Counted from the stretch's first letter, positions 8,649-18,915 are shown. The stretch is DNA of 64,000 nucleotides from Allofrancisella guangzhouensis (GCF_000815225.1 NZ_CP010427.1:930001-994000); one strand, 5' to 3'. Numbers and translations: made by a program. The notes: generated by a model from the sequence alone, not told the origin.

Positions 8649-10401
8649 AGTTTTACCAGAATATGCTTTGTTTGAGGATTCTTTAACAAAAGAGTTAAGT
8701 TATTGTTTTACCGAACCAGTAAAAGAGCTTATTGCAACTAATGAAACATCTCTATTAGAAGCTTTTAAAGAGATGTTAGAGTTACAAAAACAAGGTTTAT
8801 ATTTAACAGGTTTTGTTAGCTATGAAGCAAGCTATTATTTAAATAGAACTTTAGCACATCTAAGGTCAGATAACGAGGGCATACTCCTTCATTTTGTAGC
8901 ATTTAAAAAGCTTGACAATAATATCCCTACAAAAGAAAGTAACAAAAGTATCGACTTACTTATAGATAATCTTAGTTTTGATGACTATCAAAAAGGTTTC
9001 GTGAAAGTACAGGACGCTTTACAAAATGGCGAAAGTTATCAAATTAATTATACAAAAAGGATTAGGGGAACTACTTCATTAACTGGTTTAGAGCTATATA
9101 CTTTATTAAAGAAGCAACAGCCAGTTAGGTATGGCACGTATTTACCATTTCGGGGTATTGAAATAATATCAATATCTCCAGAGCTATTTTTTAAAAAACA
9201 AGCTACAAAACTAATTGTAAGACCTATGAAAGGCACAGCAAAACTTACTGGAAATATTAACGAGGATGAAAAAGCTTATAATCAGTTGCGTCGTTGTCCT
9301 AAAAATAGAGCTGAAAATCTTATAATTGTAGACTTATTAAGAAATGATTTGTCAGGTATAGCCAAAACTCATACAGTAAAAGTTGATGAAGCATTTACTA
9401 TAGAAAAATATAATAAACTTTTACAACTGACTTCTGAAATTTCAGCACAAGTTAGCCAAGAGATATCTTTAAAAGAAATTCTAGATAGTCTTTTTCCATG
9501 TGGGTCGATAACGGGAGCACCAAAAAAACGTACCATAGAACTTATAAAAAATATTGAGAAAGGTAATAGAGGTGTTTACACGGGAGCTATTGGTTACATA
9601 CTGCCAAATAATGATATGTGTTTTAACGTTGCTATTAGAACTATCCAAAAAAAGGGTCAAAACTTACAAATAGGAGTAGGTGGAGGAGTTACAATATATT
9701 CCGAATGTTTTTCAGAATGGCAAGAAATGGCTACCAAAATAAATTTCATAAAACAAATCTATAAGCCTGATTTTTCATTGGTAGAAAGCATGTATTTTTA
9801 TAATGGATTTAGGAATCTAGAATTACACTTACAACGTTTGCAAAATACTGCTGAAAGGTTATTTTTTAATTTTTGTATTGACAATGTCGCTAAAAGTTTA
9901 AATGAATATTCTAAAAAATTAGAGACTGGTAAGGAATATAAAGTTCGTTTAGAATATTTTTATGATCAAAATTTTAGTATTGAGCATACTGAAATCAATA
10001 ATTCTAATATCATACCAATAAAACTTAAGATTTGTCCTGAAAAGATAGATTCTAAAAATAAACTATTTAATTATAAAACTACCCATTTATCTACGAGAGG
10101 CTTTTATACAGCTATGTATGAAAAATACGTTGGCAACTACTCAAATACAGAGATTGTATTTTTAAATGAGTTTAACAACATTACAGAAACAAGGTTTCAT
10201 AATATAATTATAGAGATTAATAGTAAAAAATATACCCCTAAACTTAGTGATGGTGTATTAGCAGGTATAGCTAGAAAAACACTAATAAGTAAAAAAGAAA
10301 TTGAAGTTAAGAGTATTAGCTTAGAAGAGATTAAACTCGTTGATAAAATATACCTTATCAATAGTGTCAGAGGCTTAATACCAGCATATTTAGAGATTTG
10401 A
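8641..10401 (+). CDS. pabBC: aminodeoxychorismate synthase PabB fused to aminodeoxychorismate lyase PabC
   Basis: 586 residues. Residues 1-380 are the chorismate-binding PabB subunit (GESYQINYTKRI, VRPMKGTAK, SITGAPKKRTIELI), which converts chorismate plus ammonia to 4-amino-4-deoxychorismate. The rest is a class IV PLP aminotransferase-fold lyase (FNYKTTHLSTR with the likely PLP lysine; TEIVFLNEFNNITETRFHNI; LSDGVLAGIARKTL), which releases p-aminobenzoate and pyruvate. It overlaps the AMP-binding gene upstream and pabA follows at once, giving a complete pABA module. PabB-PabC fusions occur in several bacteria. Confidence 0.92.
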   Translation: MDKVLPEYALFEDSLTKELSYCFTEPVKELIATNETSLLEAFKEMLELQKQGLYLTGFVSYEASYYLNRTLAHLRSDNEGILLHFVAFKKLDNNIPTKESNKSIDLLIDNLSFDDYQKGFVKVQDALQNGESYQINYTKRIRGTTSLTGLELYTLLKKQQPVRYGTYLPFRGIEIISISPELFFKKQATKLIVRPMKGTAKLTGNINEDEKAYNQLRRCPKNRAENLIIVDLLRNDLSGIAKTHTVKVDEAFTIEKYNKLLQLTSEISAQVSQEISLKEILDSLFPCGSITGAPKKRTIELIKNIEKGNRGVYTGAIGYILPNNDMCFNVAIRTIQKKGQNLQIGVGGGVTIYSECFSEWQEMATKINFIKQIYKPDFSLVESMYFYNGFRNLELHLQRLQNTAERLFFNFCIDNVAKSLNEYSKKLETGKEYKVRLEYFYDQNFSIEHTEINNSNIIPIKLKICPEKIDSKNKLFNYKTTHLSTRGFYTAMYEKYVGNYSNTEIVFLNEFNNITETRFHNIIIEINSKKYTPKLSDGVLAGIARKTLISKKEIEVKSISLEEIKLVDKIYLINSVRGLIPAYLEI

Positions 10402-10403
10402 TT

Positions 10404-10958
10404 ATGGTGCTTTTTATTGATCATTATGATTCTTTTACTAATACTATAGTTGATTATATTACTTATCTTGGTCATAAGGTTTTAATAGTTAAAACAGATG
10501 ATAATACACCAAAATTAAATAACTTTAGCCATATTGTGATAGGACCGGGTCCAGGGCATCCAGACGAATTAACAAAACAATACCAAGTTATTAAATACTG
10601 CGAGCAAAATAATATTCCTTTATTAGGTATATGTTTAGGCCATCAGTTAATAGCTCAATATTATGGTTCTAAAATCATAAAAGCTAAACAAGTTTATCAT
10701 GGTAAGAATTCAGTAATTAGACAAATAAATCATTCTCCAATTTATTTTAATCACCCAGAAAGTTTTGAGGTTACACGTTATCATTCTTTAATAGTAGATG
10801 AGGTTAAAAAGCCTCTTATTACTACAGCTATAACTAGAGATGACGAGATTATGGCTTTTCAACATAAAAGTTTAAAAATCTTTGGAGTTCAATATCATCC
10901 AGAGGCTTATTTAACAGAGTATGGATTAAATACCCTAGGTAATTTTTTAAAGTTATAA
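10404..10958 (+). CDS. pabA: aminodeoxychorismate synthase glutamine amidotransferase subunit
   Basis: 184 residues from the ATG at 10404, chosen over a TTG two codons upstream at 10398 because the protein then starts in the normal class I amidotransferase way (MVLFIDHYDSFT). Catalytic residues: Cys77 in GICLGH, and His165 and Glu167 in GVQYHPEA; the GPGPGHPDE turn is at 48-55. It supplies ammonia from glutamine to PabB. PabA and TrpG look alike; the neighbour pabBC favours PabA, though one protein can serve both. The ATG lies 2 bases after the pabBC stop. Confidence 0.9.
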   Translation: MVLFIDHYDSFTNTIVDYITYLGHKVLIVKTDDNTPKLNNFSHIVIGPGPGHPDELTKQYQVIKYCEQNNIPLLGICLGHQLIAQYYGSKIIKAKQVYHGKNSVIRQINHSPIYFNHPESFEVTRYHSLIVDEVKKPLITTAITRDDEIMAFQHKSLKIFGVQYHPEAYLTEYGLNTLGNFLKL

Positions 10959-10966
10959 TTAATTAT

Positions 10967-12013
10967 TTATTTCCGATAAGGTTCTTTTTTTTCTTCTTCA
11001 AACTTACTTCGATAGAGGCTAAAGCTATTACTTTTGTGGCTATTATTATTTTTATAATTTGTGAAAACCATTAGTAACCTATTTTTTAATTTAAGCCCAC
11101 TATTAAAGTAATCATCAAAGCTTTTTATTTGTTCAGTTACAGATAGAATAGTTTCATAAAATTCTATAACTAGTTCCTTAGTATAATTTGTTATGAAGTG
11201 AGAAAATCCTATTTCATGAATCAAAGTAATTGATCTTCCCATAGAGTAAAAGAAAAATAAAGGTGAATTAATATTTTGATAATCAAAAATATAGTTTATT
11301 ATAGTTTCATTATTATCTATCTTTTTAAGTATAGCTATTAAGCTCTTTAGGAAAGGAAGAAGTACGTAATCCTTCAAGTCATCAAAAGTACCTCGATTCT
11401 CAGGAGATGTGTAGCTATAGTAGGTAATAGGTACAATTTGATCATCATAGCATCTCGTTAGATCTAATTTTATATCTTTAATATTACAAAGTGAAGGTAA
11501 CTCACTTGTAGTCTCAGTAAATGATTTTAGTTTGCTGAGGTGTTTCCTACGGTTATCAAAAAAAGTATCATCACTATTATAAGCGGTAGAACCATCTGTG
11601 TTTATAGCTGAGTGAGTTTTGTCTCTTTTAATAGTTCTTCTAATAGGTGAAGGCACATCTTCAACATAATTTAATACTTTTTTAAGGTTTGTTAATAGTT
11701 TATAAAAACTTCCGCTTTTTTTCCTGTATTTTTGAGGTTGTGGTAGAATAGGTTGTTGAAATTGATCTGGTTTATTAAGTAATATAAAAGTTTCTTGATT
11801 TGCTGTATATTCTGTAATCGCCTCAGATCCATCATAGGCGTTTATAAAAGAATCTAAAACAATAGTTGCTTGACCCTTAGTATTGCAGGCATTTATTTCT
11901 TTTAGCAACTTGTTTGCCTCATTTACATGATGACGGTTTTTAAACAAATTACGAGGTTTTATGTAGTTATTTACTTCTTGTTTAACATTTTGCTTAAATT
12001 TTTCTAATATCAT
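10967..12013 (-). CDS. uncharacterised protein, no recognised domain
   Basis: 348 residues, no recognised family, signal peptide or convincing membrane span. The N-terminal 150 residues are polar and Lys/Asn/Ser/Thr-rich with a proline patch (QQPILPQPQKYRKKSG); the C-terminal half (about 190-330) is helical-looking with aromatic clusters (FFFYSMGRSITLIHEIGFSH). It has its own AT-rich upstream region, with no gene for 241 bases, and converges on pabA with an 8-base gap. This lone, low-complexity-starting composition resembles accessory or effector-like genes, but that is impression only. Confidence 0.6.
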   Translation of the reverse strand: MILEKFKQNVKQEVNNYIKPRNLFKNRHHVNEANKLLKEINACNTKGQATIVLDSFINAYDGSEAITEYTANQETFILLNKPDQFQQPILPQPQKYRKKSGSFYKLLTNLKKVLNYVEDVPSPIRRTIKRDKTHSAINTDGSTAYNSDDTFFDNRRKHLSKLKSFTETTSELPSLCNIKDIKLDLTRCYDDQIVPITYYSYTSPENRGTFDDLKDYVLLPFLKSLIAILKKIDNNETIINYIFDYQNINSPLFFFYSMGRSITLIHEIGFSHFITNYTKELVIEFYETILSVTEQIKSFDDYFNSGLKLKNRLLMVFTNYKNNNSHKSNSFSLYRSKFEEEKKEPYRK

Positions 12014-12254
12014 GATTAAAATAATAATTTTTTTTTTATTTTTTAATATACAAAATTTCGTTATTTTTTTAAATTAAAATTTGAATTTTATTTTTTATTA
12101 CAAGGTGGTTCTATTAATGAGAGCGTGAAATTTTTGCGATCATAAAGCTATAAGTCTTTTATACCTAACTTACAGATGATAGATAGGTTTTGAAATCAAT
12201 ATAAACAGTTGAGGGTGCGAATATAGAATATAAATTTTAGTGGTCTTTTAAAAA
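12014..12254. other. AT-rich intergenic region between two minus-strand genes
   Basis: 241 bases without a gene. The part next to the orphan protein gene (12014-12105) is dominated by T and A runs and would hold its promoter; the rest contains no convincing frame, RNA or repeat. No strong terminator for the aldo/keto reductase gene was found. Confidence 0.5.
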
Positions 12255-13319
12255 TCAAAAAGGCACAGGATATTTTCTCCTAACTTTTTCAATATCGATT
12301 AATACTTCTGCTGATAAGCTTAAATTTATAGCTTCAATATTATTTCTAAGCTGCTCCATAGAAGTTGCTCCGATGATACTACAACTCATATACGGTTTTC
12401 TTATGGTAAAAGCTATAGCCATCTGGCAAATATCAAGATTATGTTTTTTTGCTACATCTATGTATGCAGCTACCGCTTCATCATTTGTCGCTAGTCTAAA
12501 AGCATAACGATCTTCTTGACCGTCTAAAATCTCAGCTGACATTCTAGCACCCTTAGGTCTAGCTCCATTAAGATATTTACCTGTTATTATTCCTTGCTCA
12601 AGAGGTGACCATGCAAGATAAGAAATATCCTCAAGAGCACAAGTTTCCATAACGTCAGTTTCATCTCTTCTTCTATTAAGATTGTACTCGTGTTGAATAC
12701 TTTGAATGCGTGGTAAATTATGTTTTTCAGCTAACTTAATAAATTGGTTAATTCCCCAAGCAGAATCATTAGACAATCCAAGATATCTTATTTTTCCTGC
12801 CTTTATTAGTTCATCACATGTTTGTAGAATTTCTAAAATATTATCAATAATTTGATTTTTATTTTCATTCCCAACTGAAGGCTCAAAATCCCACCAATTG
12901 CCAAAATGATAATATGCTCTATTAGTAGGCCAATGGAATTGGTAAAGATCAATATAATCAGTCGATAAACGCTTTAGACTATCATCAACAGCTGTGATTA
13001 TGTTTTGTTTGTCAGTTTTGGGATTTTTTTCATTTCTTGCCCACTGCATGGGTGAAAATTTAGTTGCTAAGATTACTTCTTGACGCTTTTTTATAGCTTT
13101 AAACCAATTTCCTATAATAGTTTCTGTATCACCATATCTTTTAGCTGTAGGAGGAATGGGATACATTTCTGCTGTGTCCCAAAGATTAACTCCTTGGGAG
13201 AGAGCATAATCCATTTGTTCAAAACCTTCAGCTTGAGTATTTTGTCTACCCCATGTCATTGTTCCAAGGCAAATTCTACTGATATCTATATTTGTTGATC
13301 CTAATTTTGTATATTTCAT
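12255..13319 (-). CDS. tas: aldo/keto reductase, Tas family
   Basis: 354 residues. NADPH-dependent oxidoreductase of the AKR superfamily. The N-terminus follows E. coli Tas closely (CLGTMTWGRQNTQAEGF, then LWDTAEMYPIPP). The AKR tetrad is visible: Asp and Tyr in DTAEMY, Lys in LATKFSP, His in LYQFHWP. NADPH-binding end IIGATSMEQLRNNIEAI. The physiological substrate is unknown; E. coli tas was named for suppressing a tyrosine requirement. It stands alone with intergenic space on both sides. Confidence 0.88.
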   Translation of the reverse strand: MKYTKLGSTNIDISRICLGTMTWGRQNTQAEGFEQMDYALSQGVNLWDTAEMYPIPPTAKRYGDTETIIGNWFKAIKKRQEVILATKFSPMQWARNEKNPKTDKQNIITAVDDSLKRLSTDYIDLYQFHWPTNRAYYHFGNWWDFEPSVGNENKNQIIDNILEILQTCDELIKAGKIRYLGLSNDSAWGINQFIKLAEKHNLPRIQSIQHEYNLNRRRDETDVMETCALEDISYLAWSPLEQGIITGKYLNGARPKGARMSAEILDGQEDRYAFRLATNDEAVAAYIDVAKKHNLDICQMAIAFTIRKPYMSCSIIGATSMEQLRNNIEAINLSLSAEVLIDIEKVRRKYPVPF

Positions 13320-13498
13320 TTTTAAATTGAGAAGTTATTTTTGAAAATTATAACAGGTCTATGATCTTATGACCATAATGTGGAGTAAGAGCTTATAAGT
13401 TAGGTTTAATAATAGGGTTTTTCTTGAACATAAATTTATATTTTATAGTTATCTATTGCTATAATCTTATCATAAGTTATATTTTTTATATTTGTTAA

Positions 13499-14185
13499 AT
13501 GTATAGACAAATTTTTATAGATACGGAAACTACAGGTTTTGACTTTAAAATTGGTAATAGAATTATCGAGTTCGGAGCTGTAGAGGTTATTGATAGGAAG
13601 ATAACAGGAAATACTTTACATTTTTATTGTAATCCAAATTTTGAAGTTGAAGCAGGGGCGTTAGCTATACACGGTTTAACAAATGAGTTTTTGGCAGATA
13701 AACCAAATTTTGAGGAAAAAGTTGACGATATGATAAAGTTCCTTAAAGGTGCGGAGGTTATTATTCATAATGCTGCTTTTGATGTGCCATTTATTAACTG
13801 GGAATTGGGTTTACTTAGAGACAATAAATATGGAAAGCTAGAGGATCATGTTGCTAATATTATTGATAGTTTAGAAATAGCTAGAAAAAAACATCCATTA
13901 CAAAAAAATAATTTAGATTCTTTATGTAAGCGTTATGCTATTAGAAATGATCATAGAACATTTCATGGAGCTTTACTAGATAGTGAGCTTTTAGCGGATG
14001 TTTACCTTGCTATGACTGGCGGGCAAACTAAGCTGTCACTACAAGCATACAAGTCTGCAACTAAAGATAGTGCAGATATAGATTTTGAAAAACTAAACCT
14101 ACGTCAAGCAAGTGTTTTTAACCTTGAAGAGCATAATAAATATCTCAAAGAAGTACTAAAACTAGAAGAAGAAATTAGATGGTAA
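13499..14185 (+). CDS. dnaQ: DNA polymerase III epsilon subunit (3'-5' proofreading exonuclease)
   Basis: 228 residues, close to the usual DnaQ size. DEDDh exonuclease motifs: IDTETTGFD (ExoI), the NAAFDVPFINWEL region (ExoII), and HRTFHGALLDSELLADVYL (ExoIII with His and Asp), then MTGGQTKL typical of the DnaQ family. The C-terminal tail (about 185-228) would bind the alpha polymerase subunit. The next gene overlaps by 7 bases, so the carboxypeptidase and lipoprotein genes downstream are probably cotranscribed. A TATAAT-like box lies about 45 bases upstream (near 13460). Confidence 0.93.
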   Translation: MYRQIFIDTETTGFDFKIGNRIIEFGAVEVIDRKITGNTLHFYCNPNFEVEAGALAIHGLTNEFLADKPNFEEKVDDMIKFLKGAEVIIHNAAFDVPFINWELGLLRDNKYGKLEDHVANIIDSLEIARKKHPLQKNNLDSLCKRYAIRNDHRTFHGALLDSELLADVYLAMTGGQTKLSLQAYKSATKDSADIDFEKLNLRQASVFNLEEHNKYLKEVLKLEEEIRW

Positions 14186-14655
14186 AAAGGCCTATATTTA
14201 TAGAAGCTGATAAAGATGATCTTGTATTAGTTGGAAAAGATTTCTTCCAAAGAGATGTATATCTAGAAAAAAATACCTATAAAGCGTGGATAGCCTTACA
14301 TGCGGCTGCTAAGTCTGATGGTATCGAGCTTTTTATTGTATCTGGGTTTAGAAGTTATGATTATCAACAAAAAATTATTGATAGAAAATTAGCTAATGGT
14401 CAAACATTAGAGCAAATTAGCAAAGTAAATGCTTTAGTGGGAGAGAGTGAGCATCATACTGGTAGAGCTATGGATTTAACAACCTTGAATGAAAAAGAGG
14501 TTTTAACTGAAGAGTTTGAAAAAACAGCTGCTTTTATGTGGCTTAAAAAAAATGCTTTAACATATGGTTTTATAATGAGTTTTCCTCGAGATAATAAATA
14601 CGGCTTTATTTATGAGCCATGGCACTGGTATTATAAAGATGAAGAAATTAAATAA
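14179..14655 (+). CDS. M15-family D,D-/L,D-carboxypeptidase (VanY/LdcB-like)
   Basis: 158 residues. Zinc peptidase with all M15B motifs: VSGFRSYDYQQKI, SEHHTGRAMDL (His and Asp zinc ligands) and EPWHWYY (catalytic Glu, third ligand His). Such enzymes trim the terminal D-alanine of peptidoglycan stem peptides. There is no signal peptide or transmembrane segment, which suggests a cytoplasmic recycling role or an unusual export route. It overlaps dnaQ by 7 bases and the following lipoprotein gene by 17 bases. Confidence 0.87.
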   Translation: MVKRPIFIEADKDDLVLVGKDFFQRDVYLEKNTYKAWIALHAAAKSDGIELFIVSGFRSYDYQQKIIDRKLANGQTLEQISKVNALVGESEHHTGRAMDLTTLNEKEVLTEEFEKTAAFMWLKKNALTYGFIMSFPRDNKYGFIYEPWHWYYKDEEIK

Positions 14656-16060
14656 ACTAACTTTGATTTGTTGGCTATTTTTCTTATTAAGTAGCTGCAG
14701 TAGTACTTATAAAGATACCAAAGATGATCTTACTAAGATAGAGTTTGATTCTGGTAATTACCCTAAAATGTTTTTTTCTGTCCGTGAGGAGTTAGCGCAG
14801 GCAAATTTAAAGCCAGCAATTAAAAGCAATAAACATATAGGGAATATAAAACAGCTAAAAAATTTAAATAATTTAGAATCTGGAAGGTTGCTGCAATTAG
14901 ATGATCAGTACAAAACTTCTATAGATGAATATAATAAAGCATTAACCACTATCGCTACAACAAAAGATGAGGCTATAAAGCAAGCAAGAGCAATATTGTT
15001 AAACAAAGACACTTATGATTATTATGGTACGGATAATACATACGTAATTCCTGATTATGCTATAAATTTCTTGTACATATATCAAGCTTTAAACTATTTA
15101 AAACAAGATAACCCAAACTTTGCACTTAAGTTGTTAAAGCAGCTAGATGATGCTAAATTCTGGACCCTTCAGCAAGATGGTATAGCCAAAGCAATGGCTA
15201 AATTAGCACAAAAAGAACTTAATACAAATGTTGTCAATATAGATGATTTAGGAGTTAAAAATTTCAAAAATCTGAATGATATGATTAGTTTTTCCAGTAG
15301 AATTCCGAACTCATATGGTAACCCTATGGGTTATTATTTAACTGCTATTTTAGACGGTTCTATTTCTAAAGACTATAATGCTGGTCTAACAAGCTTGATC
15401 AAAGCCCAAGAATATACAGTTGGAAATCATTATATTGATCAAACAGTACAAGAATTTTACTCTGCAATAGAAAGCCAAACCTCACCGCTTTCGATGGGAA
15501 TGGGTAGGATAGTAGTTTTTTATGAACAAGGATTAATTAATACCAGAAAATCTATAAAAGTGCCTTTAGATGTTGGTAATATTGGAGTTAGGAAATTCCA
15601 ATTGCCTATTTACAATACACAATACCAGTTTTTTGAGCCTAAAAAAGTTATCATCTCAGATGATAATAGAGAATTAGTAAATACTTATACAGAAACATTA
15701 TTAGATGGTACTTTATTTGCTACAAAATCTTTAGTGGCTGAATATCATAAGATAATTATGCAAAATACAGTTATTGAAATGTTTAAACATAATTATGATA
15801 AAAAGTTTGCTTTAGGTGGATTGCTAGGCAGTAAGTTGAAATTTGATTTATCAAAAACAGAACCAAAACAAGCTGATCTAAGAAGTTGGCTACTACTGCC
15901 AAATAGTATAGATTTATTTGAGCAACAGATAGATAGTGGAACTTATACTATTCAAATAAACAGTATCCGCCAAAAAATACTAGTCCAACAAGGTAAAACA
16001 ACTTTACTATGGGTTGTTGACGTTGGTAGCTTTAAAAAAGTTTTTTATTTTATTGTTTGA
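14639..16060 (+). CDS. predicted outer-membrane-type lipoprotein, COG3014-like
   Basis: 473 residues from the ATG at 14639, chosen over 14612 because it places a standard lipoprotein signal at the N-terminus: charged MKKLNK, a hydrophobic stretch, then lipobox LSSC with Cys20. The mature part begins with helical, probably TPR-like segments (DEYNKALTTIATTKDEAIKQ) and ends in a beta-rich domain. The block SMGMGRIVVFYEQGL followed by KVPLDVGN and QLPIYN resembles the uncharacterised COG3014 group; that assignment is from memory. Overlaps the carboxypeptidase gene by 17 bases; a cell-envelope role is plausible. Confidence 0.75.
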   Translation: MKKLNKLTLICWLFFLLSSCSSTYKDTKDDLTKIEFDSGNYPKMFFSVREELAQANLKPAIKSNKHIGNIKQLKNLNNLESGRLLQLDDQYKTSIDEYNKALTTIATTKDEAIKQARAILLNKDTYDYYGTDNTYVIPDYAINFLYIYQALNYLKQDNPNFALKLLKQLDDAKFWTLQQDGIAKAMAKLAQKELNTNVVNIDDLGVKNFKNLNDMISFSSRIPNSYGNPMGYYLTAILDGSISKDYNAGLTSLIKAQEYTVGNHYIDQTVQEFYSAIESQTSPLSMGMGRIVVFYEQGLINTRKSIKVPLDVGNIGVRKFQLPIYNTQYQFFEPKKVIISDDNRELVNTYTETLLDGTLFATKSLVAEYHKIIMQNTVIEMFKHNYDKKFALGGLLGSKLKFDLSKTEPKQADLRSWLLLPNSIDLFEQQIDSGTYTIQINSIRQKILVQQGKTTLLWVVDVGSFKKVFYFIV

Positions 16061-16292
16061 TATGAGAATTAATGATTTTTTTACTAAACCTTATCATATG
16101 GATGTTTCATCAAAACTATTACGTCAGCAACGTGGTTGATAACGTTATCGAATTTTATATTTTTAGCCATACTTGTAACATAAATAATACAGTGACTATA
16201 CAAAATTTCTAGCTGTAATAATATTTACTCTCTACAGGCTAAATGATATAACTTAATTAGAATATTCATAATAATACGTAAGGAAGCGTTGT

Positions 16293-17405
16293 ATGAAAAA
16301 AGTCTTGATCTTAGGTGCTGGGCGTGTAGGTTCTTTAGTGTCATGTTTGCTTGTAGATAGTGGTCAATACATTGTCCATTTGGTTGATAAAGCTGCATCT
16401 GAAGATAAACCAACTTTAGAGAAAAATAGTTCAAATCTTGAATATATCGAATTAGATGTAACTAATACAGAAAAATTAGAAAGGTATGCTAAAGATAATA
16501 ACTTTGATGCAGTAGTTTCTTGTTTGCCTTTTTATTTCAATAAAGGCATAGCAAGCTTAGCTGCTAAGTTAAACCTTAATTACTTTGACTTAACTGAAGA
16601 TATTGAAACAACAAAATATATTAAAGATCTGGCATTTACAACGAATAATCTTTTTGCTCCTCAATGTGGCTTAGCACCAGGGTTTATTAGTATTGTAACT
16701 AATAATCTTTTGAGTGAATTTGAGCAGGTTGACACAGTACGTATGCGGGTGGGAGCTTTACCTCTTAATGTTTCAAATACGCTTCAATATGGTTTAACAT
16801 GGTCTACTGAAGGTTTAATAAATGAGTACGCTAAGCCTTGTGAAGCTGTAGTAGGTGGGCAAAAAAGGATTCTAGCACCATTAGCTGATATTGAAGAGAT
16901 TAAGATAGATGGGTTGACTTATGAAGCTTTTAATACTTCAGGCGGTGTTGGTTCTATGATTGAGACTTATAAAGATAAGGTCAAAAATATGAATTATAAA
17001 AGTATCCGTCATCCAGGACATTGTGAAAAAATGAAGTTTCTAATGCAAGACATGAAGCTTAGCGATGATTTAGGTTTAATGGTCAAAATTATGGATAATG
17101 CTCTTCCACGTATTAATCAAGATATAGTACTGATCTATGTTTCAGTAGATGGAATTCGTAAAGGCCTTAAGTCAGAACGACATTTTGCCCAAAAATACCC
17201 TTCTAAAATTATATTTGAAAAGCGTTTTTCAGCTTTACAACTAACTACAGCAACAAGCCTCTGTGTAACTATAGATATCATGTTAAATAAACAGCAAAAA
17301 GCTTCTGGGTTTATCAACCAAGAATCTATTTGTTTAAAAGAGTTTTATAGTAATAGATTTGGAGGTTACTACAAAAATTCAGGTCTTTTGATACAAGCTG
17401 AATAG
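16293..17405 (+). CDS. saccharopine dehydrogenase family protein (saccharopine or lysine 6-dehydrogenase)
   Basis: 370 residues. N-terminal Rossmann fold with GAGRVGSLVSCLL (8-20), then the saccharopine-dehydrogenase catalytic domain (QCGLAPGFISIV; SIRHPGHCEKMKFLMQDM). It would yield 2-aminoadipate 6-semialdehyde, either from saccharopine (LYS9 type) or directly from lysine (lysine 6-dehydrogenase type). No lysine-ketoglutarate reductase is in the window, which leaves the second reading attractive. A good ribosome site (AAGGAAG) precedes the ATG. The ALDH7 gene follows 9 bases later and a DUF1338 gene after that, which defines the pathway. A distant paralogue lies at 48.2 kb. Confidence 0.85.
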   Translation: MKKVLILGAGRVGSLVSCLLVDSGQYIVHLVDKAASEDKPTLEKNSSNLEYIELDVTNTEKLERYAKDNNFDAVVSCLPFYFNKGIASLAAKLNLNYFDLTEDIETTKYIKDLAFTTNNLFAPQCGLAPGFISIVTNNLLSEFEQVDTVRMRVGALPLNVSNTLQYGLTWSTEGLINEYAKPCEAVVGGQKRILAPLADIEEIKIDGLTYEAFNTSGGVGSMIETYKDKVKNMNYKSIRHPGHCEKMKFLMQDMKLSDDLGLMVKIMDNALPRINQDIVLIYVSVDGIRKGLKSERHFAQKYPSKIIFEKRFSALQLTTATSLCVTIDIMLNKQQKASGFINQESICLKEFYSNRFGGYYKNSGLLIQAE

Positions 17406-17414
17406 GAGATAATT

Positions 17415-18911
17415 ATGGGTATTTTAGAAAAACTTAATTTAGGTCTAGAAAATTATACGGTAAATGATAGTAGAAACACTATTGAGACCCTCAATCCATC
17501 TAATGGTCAAATTATTGCTAGAGTTGCAAATCATAGTGTTAAAGATATACAAGATGCTATTACAAAAGCTAAAGAAGCTTTTTTACAGTGGCGTCAAATA
17601 CCGGCTCCAAAAAGAGGGGAGTTAGTTAGGCTAATAGCTCAAGAGCTACGTAAAAATAAAGATTCTTTAGGTAGTTTAGTATCATTAGAAATGGGTAAAT
17701 CTAAACAAGAAGGTGACGGTGAAGTTCAGGAAATGATTGACATGGCAGATTTTGCTGTTGGTCAATCACGTATGCTCTATGGTGCAACTATGCATTCTGA
17801 AAGAGCTGAGCATAGAATGTATGAGCAATGGCACCCTTTAGGCGTAGTAGGGGTTATTTCAGCTTTTAATTTCCCTGTTGCTGTATGGTCGTGGAATGCG
17901 TTTTTAGCGGTGATATGTGGTAATACCGTAGTTTGGAAGCCTTCTGAAAAAACTCCTTTATGTTCTATTGCTGTACAAAATATTTGTCAAAAAGTTATTA
18001 AAGAAAATAACTACCCAGAAATTTTCTACACTGTTATTTCAAAGGATATAGAAGTTTCAAAGGCTTTAGTTAATGATGAAAGGGTAAGCTTAGTTTCATT
18101 TACGGGTTCAACAAAAGTAGGGCAAGATGTTGGACAGCAAGTGGCAAAGCGTTTTGGTAAATGTATCTTAGAGTTAGGTGGTAATAATGCAACAATAATA
18201 GATGAAACTGCTAATTTAAAGCTTGCTATACCTGGAGCTGTATTTGGAGCTGTTGGTACAGCTGGGCAACGTTGTACAAGCTTGCGTCGTCTTATAGTAC
18301 ACAAGTCTATTTATGGACTAGTCAAAGAAAAAGTACTTAATGCTTATAAGCAAATTAAAGTTGGTGATCCTTTGGATCAAAAAAATCTAATGGGTCCACT
18401 TATAGATCAAACTGCTGTTGACAATTTTATCAATACAGTTTCAAAAGCAAAAGAGCAAGGTGGTAAACTTATAATCGGTGGTAGACAAATTGAAAAGGAA
18501 GGTTTTTTTGTGGAGCCAACTATTATAGAAGCTAACAAAGATATGCCTATAGTAGCAGAAGAAAATTTTTGTCCAATTTTATATATTATGTCTTTTGAAA
18601 ATATAGACGAAGCTATTGAATTAAATAATTCAGGCAATTATGGACTATCAAGCTCTATTTTTACTAATAATTTACAAAATGCTGAAAAATTTCTCTCAGG
18701 TCAAGGTAGTGATTGTGGTATCGCTAACGTAAATATTGGTACTTCAGGGGCAGAAATTGGCGGAGCTTTTGGCGGAGAAAAGTATACAGGTGGTGGTCGT
18801 GAGGCTGGTTCAGATGCTTGGAAAGCTTATATGCGTCGGCAAACAAATACCATAAACTATGGTAAAGAGTTACCGTTAGCACAAGGTATTAAATTTAACC
18901 TGGAGGTTTAA
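17415..18911 (+). CDS. amaB: 2-aminoadipate 6-semialdehyde dehydrogenase (ALDH7 family)
   Basis: 498 residues, full-length NAD-dependent aldehyde dehydrogenase. ALDH7-type sequence: [40 protein letters not shown], general-base glutamate in LELGGNNA, catalytic cysteine in GQRCTSLRR, and NFCPILY. ALDH7 enzymes oxidise 2-aminoadipate semialdehyde to 2-aminoadipate. This fits the dehydrogenase gene before it (9-base gap) and the DUF1338 gene after it (4-base gap). The symbol follows the Pseudomonas name and is by function, not proven orthology. Confidence 0.86.
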   Translation: MGILEKLNLGLENYTVNDSRNTIETLNPSNGQIIARVANHSVKDIQDAITKAKEAFLQWRQIPAPKRGELVRLIAQELRKNKDSLGSLVSLEMGKSKQEGDGEVQEMIDMADFAVGQSRMLYGATMHSERAEHRMYEQWHPLGVVGVISAFNFPVAVWSWNAFLAVICGNTVVWKPSEKTPLCSIAVQNICQKVIKENNYPEIFYTVISKDIEVSKALVNDERVSLVSFTGSTKVGQDVGQQVAKRFGKCILELGGNNATIIDETANLKLAIPGAVFGAVGTAGQRCTSLRRLIVHKSIYGLVKEKVLNAYKQIKVGDPLDQKNLMGPLIDQTAVDNFINTVSKAKEQGGKLIIGGRQIEKEGFFVEPTIIEANKDMPIVAEENFCPILYIMSFENIDEAIELNNSGNYGLSSSIFTNNLQNAEKFLSGQGSDCGIANVNIGTSGAEIGGAFGGEKYTGGGREAGSDAWKAYMRRQTNTINYGKELPLAQGIKFNLEV

Positions 18912-18915
18912 GGTT

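Noticed and set aside
11200..11240. Possible metalloprotease motif HEIGFSH in the orphan protein at 10967
   Set aside because: The two histidines are spaced H-E-x4-H and not H-E-x2-H, and no third ligand context is visible.
16062..16142. 26-codon reading frame between the lipoprotein and lysine operon genes
   Set aside because: No ribosome site, no homology recognised and length too short to separate from chance.
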